Shown piece after piece: positions 38,516 to 51,206 of a DNA stretch of 64,000 bases. This stretch comes from Malus domestica (taxonomy: Eukaryota; Streptophyta; Magnoliopsida; Rosales; Rosaceae), in the NCBI RefSeq assembly GCF_042453785.1, contig NC_091676.1, forward strand, positions 2,735,501 through 2,799,500, read 5' to 3'. The first letter of the stretch is position 1. The number at the start of each line of letters is the position of its first letter. The notes under the pieces were generated by a model. That model worked only from the letters and a program-made list of their open reading frames with translations. It was not told the DNA's origin and made no database searches. Both the position numbers and the translations under genes were made by a program.

Positions 38516-39181
38516 ATATACGTGTGTTTGTTAGTTAGTCGGAGTGTTATGCATGCTCCATTCTTCGAATATCGCAATCACAGTTGGATTTGTTAAAAAA
38601 GAAAAGCATTCTTATTATGGATGTTGTAACATTGACCACGTGGTGACGTGGAATCATATGGTTGACCGTTGGAAAAATAAGAAAGATGTAAAATCATTAG
38701 GGTTCGATATCATTTCATCGCCATGTAATCTATTCTATGACGTGGCTTCTTGCTCCTTTCAACAAAATAGCTGCTTCTTCAATACAACTCTTTTTTTTTC
38801 TCGGTAAACTTCTTCCATAATTCGATTCTTTCGAACCAAAACATTTTAGTCATTGACACATTGTCAATTGTCATGTCGGATGACAACGTTTTCCAACTAT
38901 GAGAACAAGGTCAAATGTATAGAAGTGAATTTGGTCAGTTGGTTAGAGAATACCGTTTTCAACGGTCGCTCACCTAAGTTTGAATCTCTCTTTCGTAAAG
39001 TCTCAATTAATTTTTAATATATTATGTATGTCGTCTTGTCAAACAAAAAGAATAAAGTTCAAACAACATCAAATTACATTACTTGTAGAAAATACAGTTT
39101 GTGAACAACCATACATCCCATAACCCCTTAACATCTTCAACTCAGAATAATCCCCTGAAAATCTTCTAACTTTCTAGGTTG
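38516..39181. other. Spacer downstream of the MYB gene with a possible SINE remnant
   Basis: At about 38935-39015 the phrases GGTCAGTTGGTTAGAGAAT and CCTAAGTTTGAATCTCTC resemble RNA polymerase III A and B boxes of tRNA-derived SINEs. No complete element ends seen. The right end is probably the 3' UTR of the MYB gene. Confidence 0.35.
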
Positions 39182-40304
39182 TCACGGCCCATCCATGTTC
39201 CATAAACTGTCAGTCACATTGTCCAACATCCAATCATTTCCCCCCATCTGGCAATCAAACTGTGAATTGCCAAGATTGCCCATTGCCGAAACAGGGTCCA
39301 GGCTGAGACCCTCCACGTCATAGCTACTGCTGTCCACGTAGTGACTGCCATCTGGACTTAAGCTGCTGTAGCCAAGTCGGTAATATGCAGGGGGAAAACT
39401 CGTGGACGGTTCTGCCATTTGAGGCACGTGTGAAACAAAAGAATCCGCCGAAAGGATATTACTTGGGACGGTGGCAAGATTGGAATTTCCACTAATGTGA
39501 TAATTGTCCAACACGTTTGTCGCATTGCTAGGTGGAGAGGTTGAGAGTGGCACGGAAGGAGCTGCGTGATTTGGTGACAGACAAGGAGATGCGGAGTTCT
39601 GAGAAGTGCTCAAGGTTGAAGAACAAGAAGAAGAAGATTGCTCCATTTTTTGCAGCAGAGTCGGCACCCAGAAACCCCGAACTGCATCGAGAAATTGCTC
39701 GCTGTTCGACTCGATGTTCAGTTGGCGCGCCTGTTTTTGCACCCTTGTTCTCCAATAGTTCTTTATCTCATTGTCTGTTCTTCCCGGCAAATGCTGCGCA
39801 ATTTTAGACCACCTGAAAAACGTACAAACATGTTATCGGTACATTTTAGACATTACAGACGCGTGACATAAAGAAAGGATATTTTGCATGGAGAATTCCT
39901 GACATAACAAACACCAACTTACTGAAGAATTACGGTTGTGACATACCTGTTACCCCACTTGGAGTGGAGTTCAAGGATCATGAGCTGTTCTTGCGGAGTA
40001 AGGTTCCCGCGCTTAATGTCGGGTTTTAAGTAATTTAGCCATCTCAATCTGCAGCTTTTTCCGGTCCTCTTCAATCCTAAAGAAAAACAGAGTTGAATGC
40101 TTGAGAACCAAGCAATGAAATGGACTCATTGACAAATGGTTTTGATCATGAGGCTAGCTGCTATTTACCTGCAAGTTTTGCTAAAGAATTCCAATGGCCT
40201 TCGCCGTGGTTCACGATGTAATGTATAAGCAGATTGTCTTCCTCAAGAGTCCATGGCCCTCTTCTGAACTCATTTTCTTCATTTGGGGTTGTAGGAGCAG
40301 CCAT
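39182..40304 (-). CDS. R2R3-MYB transcription factor, subgroup 20-like, 3 exons
   Basis: Exons on the minus strand 40304-40169, 40076-39947 and 39812-39182 join to 298 residues with the canonical two-intron R2R3 layout. R2 (residues ~15-65) begins [13 protein letters not shown] and contains [21 protein letters not shown]3 follows with [20 protein letters not shown] and [30 protein letters not shown]. The third tryptophan-equivalent in R3 helix 1 is replaced by an aliphatic residue as usual in plants. Downstream, [11 protein letters not shown] resembles the WxPRL motif of subgroup 20 (MYB2/62/78/108/112/116), a group linked to stress, senescence and phosphate or gibberellin responses. The C-terminal half is Ser/Asn/Pro-rich, ending [16 protein letters not shown], a plausible activation domain. 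The exact orthologue is not certain. Confidence 0.93.
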
Positions 40305-40319
40305 AGCTGCTCTCTTGCT

Positions 40320-40370
40320 TGAGAGAGAGAGAGAGAGAGAGAGAGAGTTGTTTTGTTTTGTTTTGTTTTG
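40320..40370. repeat. (GA)n and (TTTTG)n microsatellites in the MYB leader
   Basis: A GA run (CT on the coding strand) directly followed by TTTTG repeats, 15-65 bp upstream of the MYB ATG, hence within the 5' UTR. Confidence 0.9.
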
Positions 40371-40415
40371 AGGAAAGAGAGGGATGAAACTGAAACAGAA
40401 GGAAGGCAAATTAAG

Positions 40416-40423
40416 ATTTTATA
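40416..40423 (-). promoter_or_regulatory. Probable TATA box of the MYB gene
   Basis: TATAAAAT on the minus strand about 110 bp upstream of the start codon. Confidence 0.5.
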
Positions 40424-43400
40424 GAGCAGAACAGAACAAAGTTTCAAATAATTACAAATCTAGAAAAGTAAAACCCTAAAAGGAGAGTGTCCACATGCAT
40501 TTTTGGCTTCTAAACTGTCCAAATGGAATCTTATGAGATGAAATTTTGTTGTATAGTCCATGGATTAGCCTTCTGAGGTGTAGCTAGAGCTTCTAGCTAT
40601 GTGGGTCACAACAAAATAAACTTTTCTTGGTCATCCTTGGTCAAGTTCAAACCACATAATTATACAACTCTAGTAATATTGTGCGGGAGATCTGAGCAGC
40701 TGGTCGATTAACACAATACAATTGCTCGACCGTCATTCACATCCCGTAATATAAGTCATGCACTAGAGAGTTTATGATAAACTTACGTATGGTTAATACA
40801 TAATGATTCCATAAATAGTTGAATAGATTTGAATTAGGTCTGAACTAAAGAAAGAAAAGATGGACGAGGTCCTTGAAAGTGAGACGTAGTAGGGTTTCTT
40901 TTCTTCAAGGGATAGCTATTTTCGTTTCCTTTCTTTTTGTTGTCTATCTGGATTCGATCCCTCCTTATACAAGAAACGTGATTGACTGGACAAAATATAT
41001 TTTACGCAGATGCAAAACTACAAACGTGGAAAATGGCGTATTCTGTTTTGTCAAAAAAAAAAAAAAAAATGGCGTATTCTGAGTTGGGCTCCATCGAACC
41101 ATGTTTCAAAGTATTCAACTTTATAAAGATATTGACGGTGTGTGGTTGGAATATAATGATGCCCCTTCCAAGCACAAAAAATCCTTTTGTTCTTTTCAGC
41201 GTGGTACAACATGTTTTCATCCAAAACCAGGTCATTACGTGTACTCACTTGATTTGTAATTAGCGTATTTTGATTGTACAAATATTGTAACTGAAATCGC
41301 TCATTTTTTTTTCCATTATCGTTTAAAGTGCAATTTTGTAAAAACTCAATTGAATTAGAGATTGTTAAGTAACTCATATGTATCGAATAAATTACAATTT
41401 TGATAAAAATTAACAGTTTCGTGATGAACCAATCTCATAGTTGATACATATAGATAACTAAATTGAATCATCTCAAATTTGACTATTTTTGCAAAGATGA
41501 TTTGTAAATAATTAGTGAGAAAATGAATGGCTTTAATTATAACATTTCACAGTGAAAATATGTTCTCAATGAAAATATGTTCAAGTGTAAGCACAAGTAT
41601 TGTCCTAATAATAAAAGAATAATACCTAGGTGCACACCTTGGTACCTCTCATTGACTAATTTGTTGCGATTATACAATTTTCATTGTAAACGTGTCATAA
41701 ACAAAATCGTTCAATCTGTTATCACAGCCTAAATATTATCCATACAAAAACAACAATAAAATTGAAAGTCGTTTAATCATCTTGATAATCTTAATTGTTT
41801 TCAAAATCGTTCATTTGTTTCGTACATATTATTAACCTTTTAATAAACAGTTGAAAGTGGCTAGATTGTAGGAAAAGTGGTACTAAGGAGAAAGAATGAA
41901 AGTGACATGGCGAGGTCTCAAAGTGGGAGAGGTGGCCAAAGGAGAGGACTCAGAGGAGAGGGGGGACCCCGTTCGGGTCGGGGAGGGGAGGAAAGGTTGG
42001 GGGGGGGGGGTGGGGGTGCTTAAAGTTTTGAATAGATTCAAGGGCCTGGATACATGATGTCATATATCATGACATGAGAGAATCAATTATTTGAGGATAA
42101 TATTTTTCCAAATTTAGTCGAAATGCTTCTATCATGGGAGGGAGATGCTCTTCTCATCCTACCTGTTTTGGGAACATGAGAAGAAAAAGCTTAGATTAAA
42201 GGACCACTGAACTATTCAGCATCATGTGAGACTTGATCTTGATATATATCGAAAATGCACGCGTGCTTTCTTGGTCACCTCTGGTGGTGTGGGGTGGGGG
42301 TACCATAGCCATGAGCTGTGAATCCAAATGATACATGATTATTGACGTTAAACCACCATATTGTTTAGATTGTAGAGAGATAGATTGCTCAAACTCGAAG
42401 CAATCCATCCACAATCAAACAATCTAGCATCCCTGCAGTTTTGTACACAAAAGTTTTAGTGCTGCTAGTAGTAACATCACTCATCTTACATCGTATTCTA
42501 TTTCTTTTAAGTTTCCGACGTGTGACTATGTATTCTTTGATATCTACTCGTTTTGAGATTATACCATGAAGAAGTTAGGACGGAGGAGCCTTATAATTGA
42601 AACATGAAAGCACTAAAAATGCACTTGGGATGTGTGGGCTGAGAGTGACAACTGACGCAGAGCACAAACAAAGGTGGCAGATGGAGCGTACACCTGTGAG
42701 TCTATTGACTTATTTGTAAAGGCTAGGTTCGATGAAAGGACCCGGAAAATTGGACATGTATGTTTGAGAAATGGTAGGGACCCTCTAAAAAATGTGATTC
42801 TCTATTAATTTTCCGTCACCTCGTATTTTTGGCACAATGTGCTTTATCATATTGGTACGAGAATTAACGTAAACTGCGAGTTGGAAGAGAATTCATGGAG
42901 AGTTTCGCTTTTGAGAGAATCCTCTTAGTATTACCTAGCAAATAAAAGAGTGGCATATTATTGTTTTAACTCGAGGCTCGAGTAGCTTGAAGTGATATAG
43001 TTTACAGGGATGAAGATTTTGATGAGGTATATGATGCTCATTCGTCTCTGGATGATCCATGTAGCTAGCTAGCACTTTTAGAACAAATCCCTCACCTATG
43101 CAAACTAGGATGGAATATGATCATAAATTCAATTTGACTCTCATCATTTCTTACTTAGGTTAACCCAGCATGGAAATTAGCCCTTCATAACTTCCAAACA
43201 ACTGTCAAATTGAGGACATGTTTACGTACAAGAAATGAAAGAACGAAAGGATAGGAGAACTTAACAATAGGAAAAGTAAGAAAAGGGAATAAGATTAATT
43301 AGCCGCCTTAGCCCCGTAGTTAATATGATGATTTTTCTCGTTCTTGATTTATTGTGTAGGTATCTAATTACGGATTTCAGTGAAAAATTCACTTTGAATT

Positions 43401-43661
43401 CAATCCCATATTTGTTAATAAAGTAGAAACTCAAGAAATGAAAAGGTGTGGATGGTAGTATTGCCGTGTCGTGTGTGTTGTTAATTTTGTGAATTTCGTT
43501 GTCGTTAGAATTCTGGAACTTGCTGGCCCCTGCCGTTTGGACTGAGCTAACATCTGGGCCTGTTGCCATTTCCAACCTTGCAGTTGCAGAGGAATGTATT
43601 GTGTGTCGTTTGAGCCCTTAGAAGGTCCAAGCCCAGTTGGTATTACCAGGGACTAAAACAC
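40424..43661. other. Long intergenic region
   Basis: No gene recognised. Items inside: a possible tail-only retroinsertion at 41030-41081, a dispersed-repeat-like stretch at 41430-41530, and a strongly G-rich tract at 41960-42020. The short open frame at 43261-43575 (minus) has no recognisable domain. Confidence 0.4.
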
Positions 43662-43664
43662 ATA

Positions 43665-45613
43665 GGCCCTGTTTGGCACACCGTATAAGGCACCGGATAG
43701 TACTAATAATACGGTGTACGGTGTTTGGTGGTCGTTTGGATTAAATAGGCACCGGATTAAATAATCCGGGCCCACCTTTTTTACACGGCGTTCACCCGCT
43801 TGCTTATACCGTCCATATTCACGGTATAACTTAGTCGGCCTCGTCTCGATTCCTCTCCGCTCTCTCTGGCTCTCGCTGTCGCTCTCGCTCTCGTTTCCTC
43901 TCCGCTCGCTCTCGCTTCCTCTCCGTTCGCTCTCGCTCTCGCTTCCTCTCCGTTCGCTCTCGCTCTCGCTTCCTCTCCAGGCGCTCTCGCTTCCTCTCCA
44001 GACGCACTCTTCCACTCCAGGCGCTCTCTCTTCCTCTCCAGACGCACTCTTGCTCTCATCCCAGGTTTGTCTTCTCAAATTCTTCTTCTTCGTTTGAATC
44101 ACAGTTCGTCTTTTCAGTTTTCTTCTTATGGGATTCCACCCCTCCCTCTATTTTTCCCCCTCCTATTTTTCTTGCAATTTTCTTTCAATTGATTGAAGCT
44201 AGTTATTATTCTCTCTAATTATGCAATTGATTATGTAATTTTGTGTTTTAATTAAATTTTTTTAATTTTAGGGTTTGCTATTGGGGTCGAATTTAGGGTT
44301 TGTTATTGGTTGTCTCTGGCGCAGTTCTCGTTTCACTTGTTGTCTCGCAGCTACAACGCAACCATACGGACGGTAAGCCAATTTCTCTTCGCTATTATTT
44401 TCTCTCTAATTTTGCACCTACTGGGATCAAATTTTGGTGGGTTTTGTGAATTGGGAATCGATTTCTGATGCTTTTAGAGAAATGGGTTGTCAGTGATGTT
44501 TTGATATTTCAATAGTTGGACTTGTGTGGCTGCATGCGTTTTTTTTAATTTTTGCTGGGTTTAGCTAACTGGGTTGTGCGGTTAATCTGTTTTTTCTCCA
44601 ACTTTCTTACGATTTAAGTGCTTTTAGGTGAAGTACTTCCTGTGCCTATTTGTTCTGTCTTAGTAGCTCAGAGGTATGAAATTTGATAGTATTTCGTGTT
44701 AATTTTTAATTGAACTTGAAGAATGAGGAATGCATATCTTGCTTGTGATTGGGTAGAGTGGGAGTGGGAGTGTGCTTCCTGTGCCTATTTGATTATGTGT
44801 TGAAGTATTGCTTTGTTATGATTTCCTTTTGTCTGGCATTCTGTTGGTTGGGTGTTGAAGTACTGCTTTGTTTTGATTTCGTTAGCAGTTGTGGTTTACT
44901 GAATAGAATTGTTGATTGGATGTTGAAGTATTGCTCTGTTGATTGGGTGTTGAATAGAATTGTTCTGGTTTCGTCAAGTGAAGATGTTATCCTGACTCGT
45001 TTGACTGTGTTTCTTTGCTTGTTCTTATCCTTCCTGCTACTGTTTTTTCTTGCTGTTGGTGCAATTTTTAATTAGCTGGTGTGGTTTTCTTCTGTCCGCT
45101 GAGTTTCCTAGTTATCATTTCACCAAAGTTTTCAATGAAGAGAGCTGCTAATGACAATGATCTTGCTGTGACATTTAAAGAAATGCTTTCTGAATCAGTT
45201 GATAAGTTGGGTGAAGTTTTACAAGCTGCTTTTGGGAAGGAGTGGATCCAAAACTTGAGATTGCTTTAGAATTGTCAAAGATTGTAGTTGTTTTTTGTGT
45301 ATCTTTTATGTTCCTGGAAAATATTTTGAATTTGATGTATGGAATTTACTTTTTTATTTACTTTTTTTGTTATTTGAAGATTTGTGTGGTTTTCAATAGG
45401 TATAAATATGAGAAAAGTTCAACAAACAAACAAAGATTTGTCAATTTTTTTTTCCCTTGTCCTATACGGTTCAATACCAAACACAGTATAAATAATACGG
45501 TCATTAGTCCGATCCTGCACCAAACGTCCGACTAATTTAGTCAGTACTATCCGGTGGCTATTTATCCTATCCGACAGAAATAGTCAGTACAGTCCGAGCT
45601 GCCAAACGAGGCC
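43665..45613. mobile_element. Non-autonomous PIF/Harbinger-like DNA transposon (1.95 kb)
   Basis: Ends are inverted: GGCCCTGTTTGGCA on the left and TGCCAAACGAGGCC on the right, flanked by a 3 bp repeat ATA (43662-43664, 45614-45616). Sub-terminal copies of CACCGGATAGTACT and CGTTTGG occur in both ends. The GGCC-TGTTTGG terminus and 3 bp duplication fit the PIF/Harbinger superfamily. No transposase was recognised; a short open frame at 45081-45269 ending SVDKLGEVLQAAFGKEW could be a remnant of an accessory protein, which is speculative. A CT-rich minisatellite lies near the left end. Confidence 0.7.
43855..44058. repeat. CT-rich minisatellite inside the Harbinger-like element
   Basis: Repeated units built from CTCTCGCTTCCTCTCC followed by GTTCG, AGGCG or AGACG. 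The long minus-strand frames (Glu/Ser/Arg repeats) across it are artefacts of the repeat. Confidence 0.85.
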
Positions 45614-45939
45614 ATAATTTCTAATGCTAAATGTTCTTAATTACTTGTAAACTACTTCTCACTAATGAATTTATTATAATACAAGCGATTTTCGACAATA
45701 AGGAACAAAAATCCTCAAGTGTAGTGATAAATACTCTAAACCACTTACAAGCATATTTTTTGTTCTTTTTTCTTTTAATATGGAAAGGTACTATATACAT
45801 TAGGATGTCAATAAAATATGTACAAGAGAATTAAATATAAAAGAAGTGAACTCTTGAAAAAAACCTTGCCGAGACTTTCAATCCAGAATCAAGAAAAAAA
45901 GAGGCCGCCATTACAGAATAAAATATAAAAAAGATGCAA

Positions 45940-46300
45940 TCACTCAATTGAACTATCCTCAATCAAGATGTCTGCTGCCATGTCCGATAGTTCCTCAAAC
46001 CAAGCCACTTCATGTTGCTCTCCAAGTCCTGCTCTTACAAGCTTATGTTCTGCCTGATTTGCTTCTCGTCTAACATGACTAAGTTTGGATTGAGAGAAAA
46101 CGTGAAAGGATGAGCGAAAATCATTACCTTGTTGATGCATCCTTCAAATTCTATTTCAGTAGCTCGCAACTCCTCTACAAACATGACGACCCTTCTTGCA
46201 GCGATCAACACTGCTACTTACAAGTCTCGTAGTCACAACAGGTTACAACAAGGTGTCCAGAAATTTTTGTTAGACTATTATGTCATTTTCAGTGAAATAA
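45940..46300 (-). pseudogene. RNase H-like domain fragment, degenerate
   Basis: The minus strand encodes HVRREANQAEHKLVRAGLG, then WFEELSDMAADILIEDSSIE and a stop, the typical C-terminal end of the plant RVT_3/RNase H-like domain. Further upstream, in another frame, EELRATEIEFEGCINKVM matches the preceding helix-strand unit (A-EL--T-IEFEGC), so at least one frameshift separates the parts. Such domains occur at the 3' end of plant LINEs and in stand-alone host genes. The absence of a reverse transcriptase nearby means only a tail fragment is left. Confidence 0.65.
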
Positions 46301-47986
46301 TGTCTTACAACTTTTAATTTATGACTTCTCATTCCGTAATCATGTGACCTTCGCCTATCACTTTCCTCCATGATCATGCAGGAGGATATGGACATTAATT
46401 ATGAACTAAAAAAAAAAAAAAAAAAAAAGAAGACCTCCATTAATTTTGACCAAATGAGAACACCAAACCACTGCCTGCCTACCAATTTGGGTCACGACGC
46501 GTTTCTTAAGAGCAAATGTTTTGTTTAGTACTCGCACGTAGGCATGGTATAAGAGAAAAGACTAGAAGTTTACATATATATGCAACGTTACTTAACTGGT
46601 TCGTTCTTTTCGATAAAATAAAATTCTGACTCACTTGAACTTAGATGTAAGAAGACGGACACATCGTTCTAATCAATTGACCTAACCCACGTTTGTAACA
46701 ATACAATAAAATGAGATTTGTATGGTATGGAAATTCGCCTAAACAAGTTAAGGTCCGTAACAGGCCATTTGTGATGTACCTTCAAAAGAATTTGGGCGAG
46801 GATGTTGACAGTCTCATTTCATTCTTATATGGTAAAGTTATCATTCAATTTCTAAACCCTAAACCCTCTTCTGTTTCCACCATTAAAGAAATAAAGTTTG
46901 GCACAGAATATGTGCATCCTAATTCAAAATCAAAGATTAGCTACAATACAAAATACAAATTGAATCAAGAATCAAAGGCTTATTAGGTGAAGATTGACTT
47001 TTAAATGATACTTAATTGTAGTCTTATATGAAAAGTTGTATACTTGATCTTACGAAAAAAGATTAGAAGGGATAAGAATATGTATATCGACAAAAGTAGG
47101 AGAGTACAATCAACTACACAACCCTCTCCATACTTTAAGCCATACCTAACAACTACTAGTAAGGTAGCAGCTACAACCTTGCTTAATCTTCCGATAATTT
47201 GAAATTCAAAACGAGCAAAATGCCAATTAACTTGAGATGCAAGGCATGCATATATATATGCATGGCATATTATTATAAGTTGGGATTTTGAGGGGGATGG
47301 GGGGTTGTCAATGAGTCGGTATGGGTTATCAACGTGGATTTGGAATAGTGAGTGATCTGATAGAGAAATGAAGCTCTCCAGATTTGGAAAGTTGGGAGTC
47401 AACATTTTTATCAACTCTTTAGATTGTGAGCACTCCAATTAAGGCCAGTGTTTATATTTGGGTTTACAACCTTTTATTGAATTGAGTTGAAGTGGAAACC
47501 TATATATGCGATTTGTGGTAACGTCATCATTATCCGTAAAGAGAAGATATACGTTCCCATCAAGAACAAAAATTGAAAACAAACAAATTAAGGTAATCAC
47601 ACCAAATCAAATACCAATTTTACATAATTCAACACTAAACTGGTTATATAGCCCCACGCCTCCGATGCCACACACACTACGACAATGAACCAACTTTCTT
47701 TACACTCAAGTTTGAATCTCATTCCTGTAAATTAAAGTAAGTTTAGAATTTTTCTTGCTAAAAAAAATTAGTGTATGACTCCGCTTACAAGATATTCAAA
47801 CATTTTTTTTCGGAATAAAAAAGTAGAGAGAGGTAGGGAGACAAAGTCAACTAATAACTTAAATGAAAATCTGTACTATAGCCAATACGCTTTTGGACTT
47901 AAGTTTCTATAAACTCAATTAGTCTGTCTCTAAAAGCATGCAAAACCGCAAGTTTCTGTGTAGACAAACGACTCGAAGTTTGGAGG
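46301..47986. other. Intergenic region upstream of the bHLH gene
   Basis: Contains a ~20 nt poly-A tract (46408-46428), two telomere-like CCCTAAA units near 46855 and an unrecognised 145-residue open frame on the minus strand (47001-47438) with a hydrophobic end but no known domain; coding status doubtful. Confidence 0.35.
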
Positions 47987-49684
47987 ATGGAACTGATAGA
48001 CGATCTTTGCGATTTGGAGACTAGTCTTGGTGCCAATCATCATGAAATCATGACTCTCTCGGCCAATGACACCTCCTTTACTACCGATCATCATCATCAG
48101 CCCCAACCTGACCAGCTCCCTATCAACTTCACTCATCATATTCAAAGCTTTCCCCATAATTCTGATGATCCAAATCATGATGATTTCTTAGTTGCTCATT
48201 CCACAGCTCATCTGATGACTGGAGATTTTCGCCAAGAAACTGGAAAAGGAAAGGTACGTACTTAATATTGTATATGTAAGTAGATAGTTGCTCGCTGAAG
48301 AGCTAGCTTATATATGTTGTCTGGTTAATTACCTTGATGGGATAGATCATGTGTATGCTTAATTTATGGCTAGACTGACTTTATATTGATCATGTGTTTT
48401 CTCTCGATATTGAAATGCGCACGCGATTGGGGATTCTTGGCAGTCGTTTGGAGGAAGAAAGAGAAAGATAAACAATAGTGACAAAGATGGGGAGAAACTA
48501 AAAGAAGTGATCCATGTGAGAGCTAAGAGAGGCCAAGCTACTGATAGCCACAGTTTGGCAGAAAGGGTACAAATATTTCAGTTCTTTTAAATTGGACATG
48601 TTAACAGTATCTGGTTTAGAAGTACTACCAATCTTGTTAATTTTTCAAGGGCAGATTTTGAAGCAAATTTAGCTTAATTCTCTTGCGCGCCTATATTAAA
48701 TAGCGATAACAAATTAAATCCATAATATTCTGATAACGACACAGTTAATACATATATAGGAAAGATTATCAGTGTTGGTCTTGCGCATTTGTTTAACATT
48801 CATGGTATTACTAGGTAAGAAGAGAGAAAATAAATGAGAGGCTGAGATGCCTGCAAAATCTGGTTCCAGGGTGCTACAAGGTACATAATTTGATTTACTT
48901 GTCGCTTTGAATAAACTACGATGGAGTTCATGAGTTATTATTTTTTAAACATAATTGATAATGTTTTTTATGGTTGAATTAATTTGCAGACAATGGGAAT
49001 GGCAGTAATGCTGGATGTGGTTATCAGCTACGTTCAGTCACTGCAGAAACAAATTGAGGTAAGTCATATCATAAATAATTAACCAAAACCATATCATGGA
49101 GATTTCTTATAATGTCACAATTATGGATCAATCATCGTATATATCCAAATTGAATACTAATAATTAAAGTGCTTTTTGTTTGGTGGCTTCCTAGTTTCTG
49201 TCAATGAAACTTTCTGCAGCAAGTGCGTATTATGATTTCAATTCACCAGGTGTGGATGCTGCGGACGCAATGCAACAGCAGCAGGTATAAATTTAGAAGT
49301 TTACAGAAATACACACACAGACACACATTAAATTACGAATTTGTATATCCATTATTTCTTCCCGTCTCAGTAATCTCAACAATGTTTTTCCCACTCCTTT
49401 TTCTCCTCATGCACACCATGTTTATTTATGACATTTCATTCAAGAAAAAAAAATTAACGGTAAAAAATAAATAGAAATGTACAGAAATCGTTTTCCTATT
49501 AAATATTTAAGGTTGTTAATGAAATTTTAAAAGATGAAAGTGATTAAGCGAGCAATGTGGAATGTTGCAGGGGACAAATACTGCATATCACGAGGTACAA
49601 GAGATGGCAGTAAGATCAGAGATTCAGAAGGGTATGGAGGACTTCCTCACCTCAACAACGCAGCATGGCCTATTTGAGAACTGA
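47987..49684 (+). CDS. bHLH transcription factor, BEE1/BEE3-like, 6 exons
   Basis: Exons 47987-48253, 48444-48566, 48815-48880, 48990-49058, 49195-49284 and 49571-49684 join in phase to 242 residues. The basic region and helix 1 read VIHVRAKRGQATDSHSLAER, VRREKINERLRCLQNLVPGC; the His-Glu-Arg set for E-box/G-box recognition is intact. Loop and helix 2 follow as YKTMGMAVMLDVVISYVQSL, then QKQIEFLSMKLSAAS with YYDFNSP. This matches subfamily XII BEE proteins (brassinosteroid enhanced expression), nuclear regulators of growth responding to brassinosteroid, auxin and light. The His/Asp/Pro-rich N-terminal ~85 residues are less conserved. The six-exon layout, with introns inside the bHLH coding region, is typical of the family. 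The specific orthologue is inferred. Confidence 0.92.
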
Positions 49685-51206
49685 GAGTAAGTTCAATCTT
49701 CTTCAGATCTCATGCTCCTAAACCCTACATGTACATGTGGAGACAATGAAACACAGGACGATCAATACCATCTTCTCCAGCTTCCATGGATCCCATATTA
49801 CAATAAAATACTACTGCTTTCATGCTTATATAAATATATATTTATATATATCTAGTTGCATATATATTTGTGTAGGGTGCAAAACGAATCTTGTACTATT
49901 GTATAATAACTAAACTTCAGTAATATTAATTAACAGATGATATTGTACTGTACTTGTATCATCAATATCACCCATTACTGATCAGCATTATTCTCCTCAA
50001 AATTATGTCAGTTGTACCACATATTGACCGATAATATTGCTGATCGAGACTCACTTCTATCAAAGAGCGGTCAATGTATAGTCAATAAATGTGGTGCAAA
50101 TAGTAGCACTCAAATTATGTTAATGATCGCAATGAGCTGATGGATAACTATAAAATTATGCGCTTGATGTTCCTTTTTTTCGTATCTCTTTGTATAGATC
50201 AACGAAAATAATGATAATAAGTATAGTGACGACCAAAAACCTTGAATTGGGGCTTGCATATGATTTTTGGTCTTGTGACCATCTACGCTACATTGTATAA
50301 TCCAGACTGATCAAAAAGGTTGATGAGATAGATCAAAGTGGTAGTTAGTCAGCAACACACAGGCTCAGGTGCACTGCATCCTTAATAAGGGTTGGATCCC
50401 TGGAGGGACCCCGTAGATCATGATCTAAAGACAGCTTGATTTATGTATGATTGAAATGAGAGAGTGATCTGTCATGTGGGTTTCTAAGATTACCCTTAAA
50501 ATTAAGGGCACTGATGCCTCAACGCGGTTTAAGTGATGAAAGAGAGGCAGCTGAGAATGATGTGTAGTAGAGAAGAGAACCATTTGCCATGGGTCCCCTT
50601 ATTGGTCACTAAACGAAACAAAGGGACAGGGTCATGTACATTTGGGGGCATGTGCCTCTCAAATACGATTTTGCTTCACTGAACATTCCGAAGAGGGCAG
50701 GTTCAGCGACTCTAGTTGTAGTTGAGGTGGGAGGAGAAAACTTGTGTGAGTGTCCCGGCTATATCATTTGTAGGGCACTTTTACAAACGAAGTTTTTCTC
50801 ATACCAACAAATTTTACACGAATGGGTTGCACATGATCCGAATCAATATAATGACGTAGCAACAACAATAACATGACACCATAACATCAATCCGACGCTA
50901 TAATGACATTGTAACAATAAAATCTAAAATCTATTCATCCGCAACGCATGATTGAGGTTTGACCGAAAAAATTAGATCCAATCTCAACAATTTGACCCAA
51001 ATTCACCACAAGAAGTATAGCCCAATGGGCCTCAATATATTATCATTTCCAGCCCAAAAGAAAATCCTTTTCCATGTGTTGTGTGTTTACTGCTTGGGTT
51101 TGATCGCCAATAATCCAAACAAAACCTCCCCAACGCAACTACCGTCTCTGTCTCTCTCTCCGCTCCGAGCACCGCCGAGCACTTTTGACTGAGCGGAGCT
51201 GCAGAG
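49685..51206. other. Intergenic region between the bHLH and thioesterase genes
   Basis: Left part likely 3' UTR of the bHLH gene. The remainder holds no recognisable gene; the last ~100 bp before 51207 is a CT-rich leader. Confidence 0.4.

Noticed and set aside
43653-44102. 149-residue Glu/Ser/Arg-rich frame
   Set aside because: Artefact of a CT-rich minisatellite at the end of the Harbinger-like element.
46850-46872. Telomeric repeat (CCCTAAA units)
   Set aside because: Only two units; common by chance and not an interstitial telomere array.
47001-47438. 145-residue minus-strand frame upstream of the bHLH gene
   Set aside because: No domain, AT-rich codons and a random-looking hydrophobic tail; not supported as a gene, though expression data could change this.
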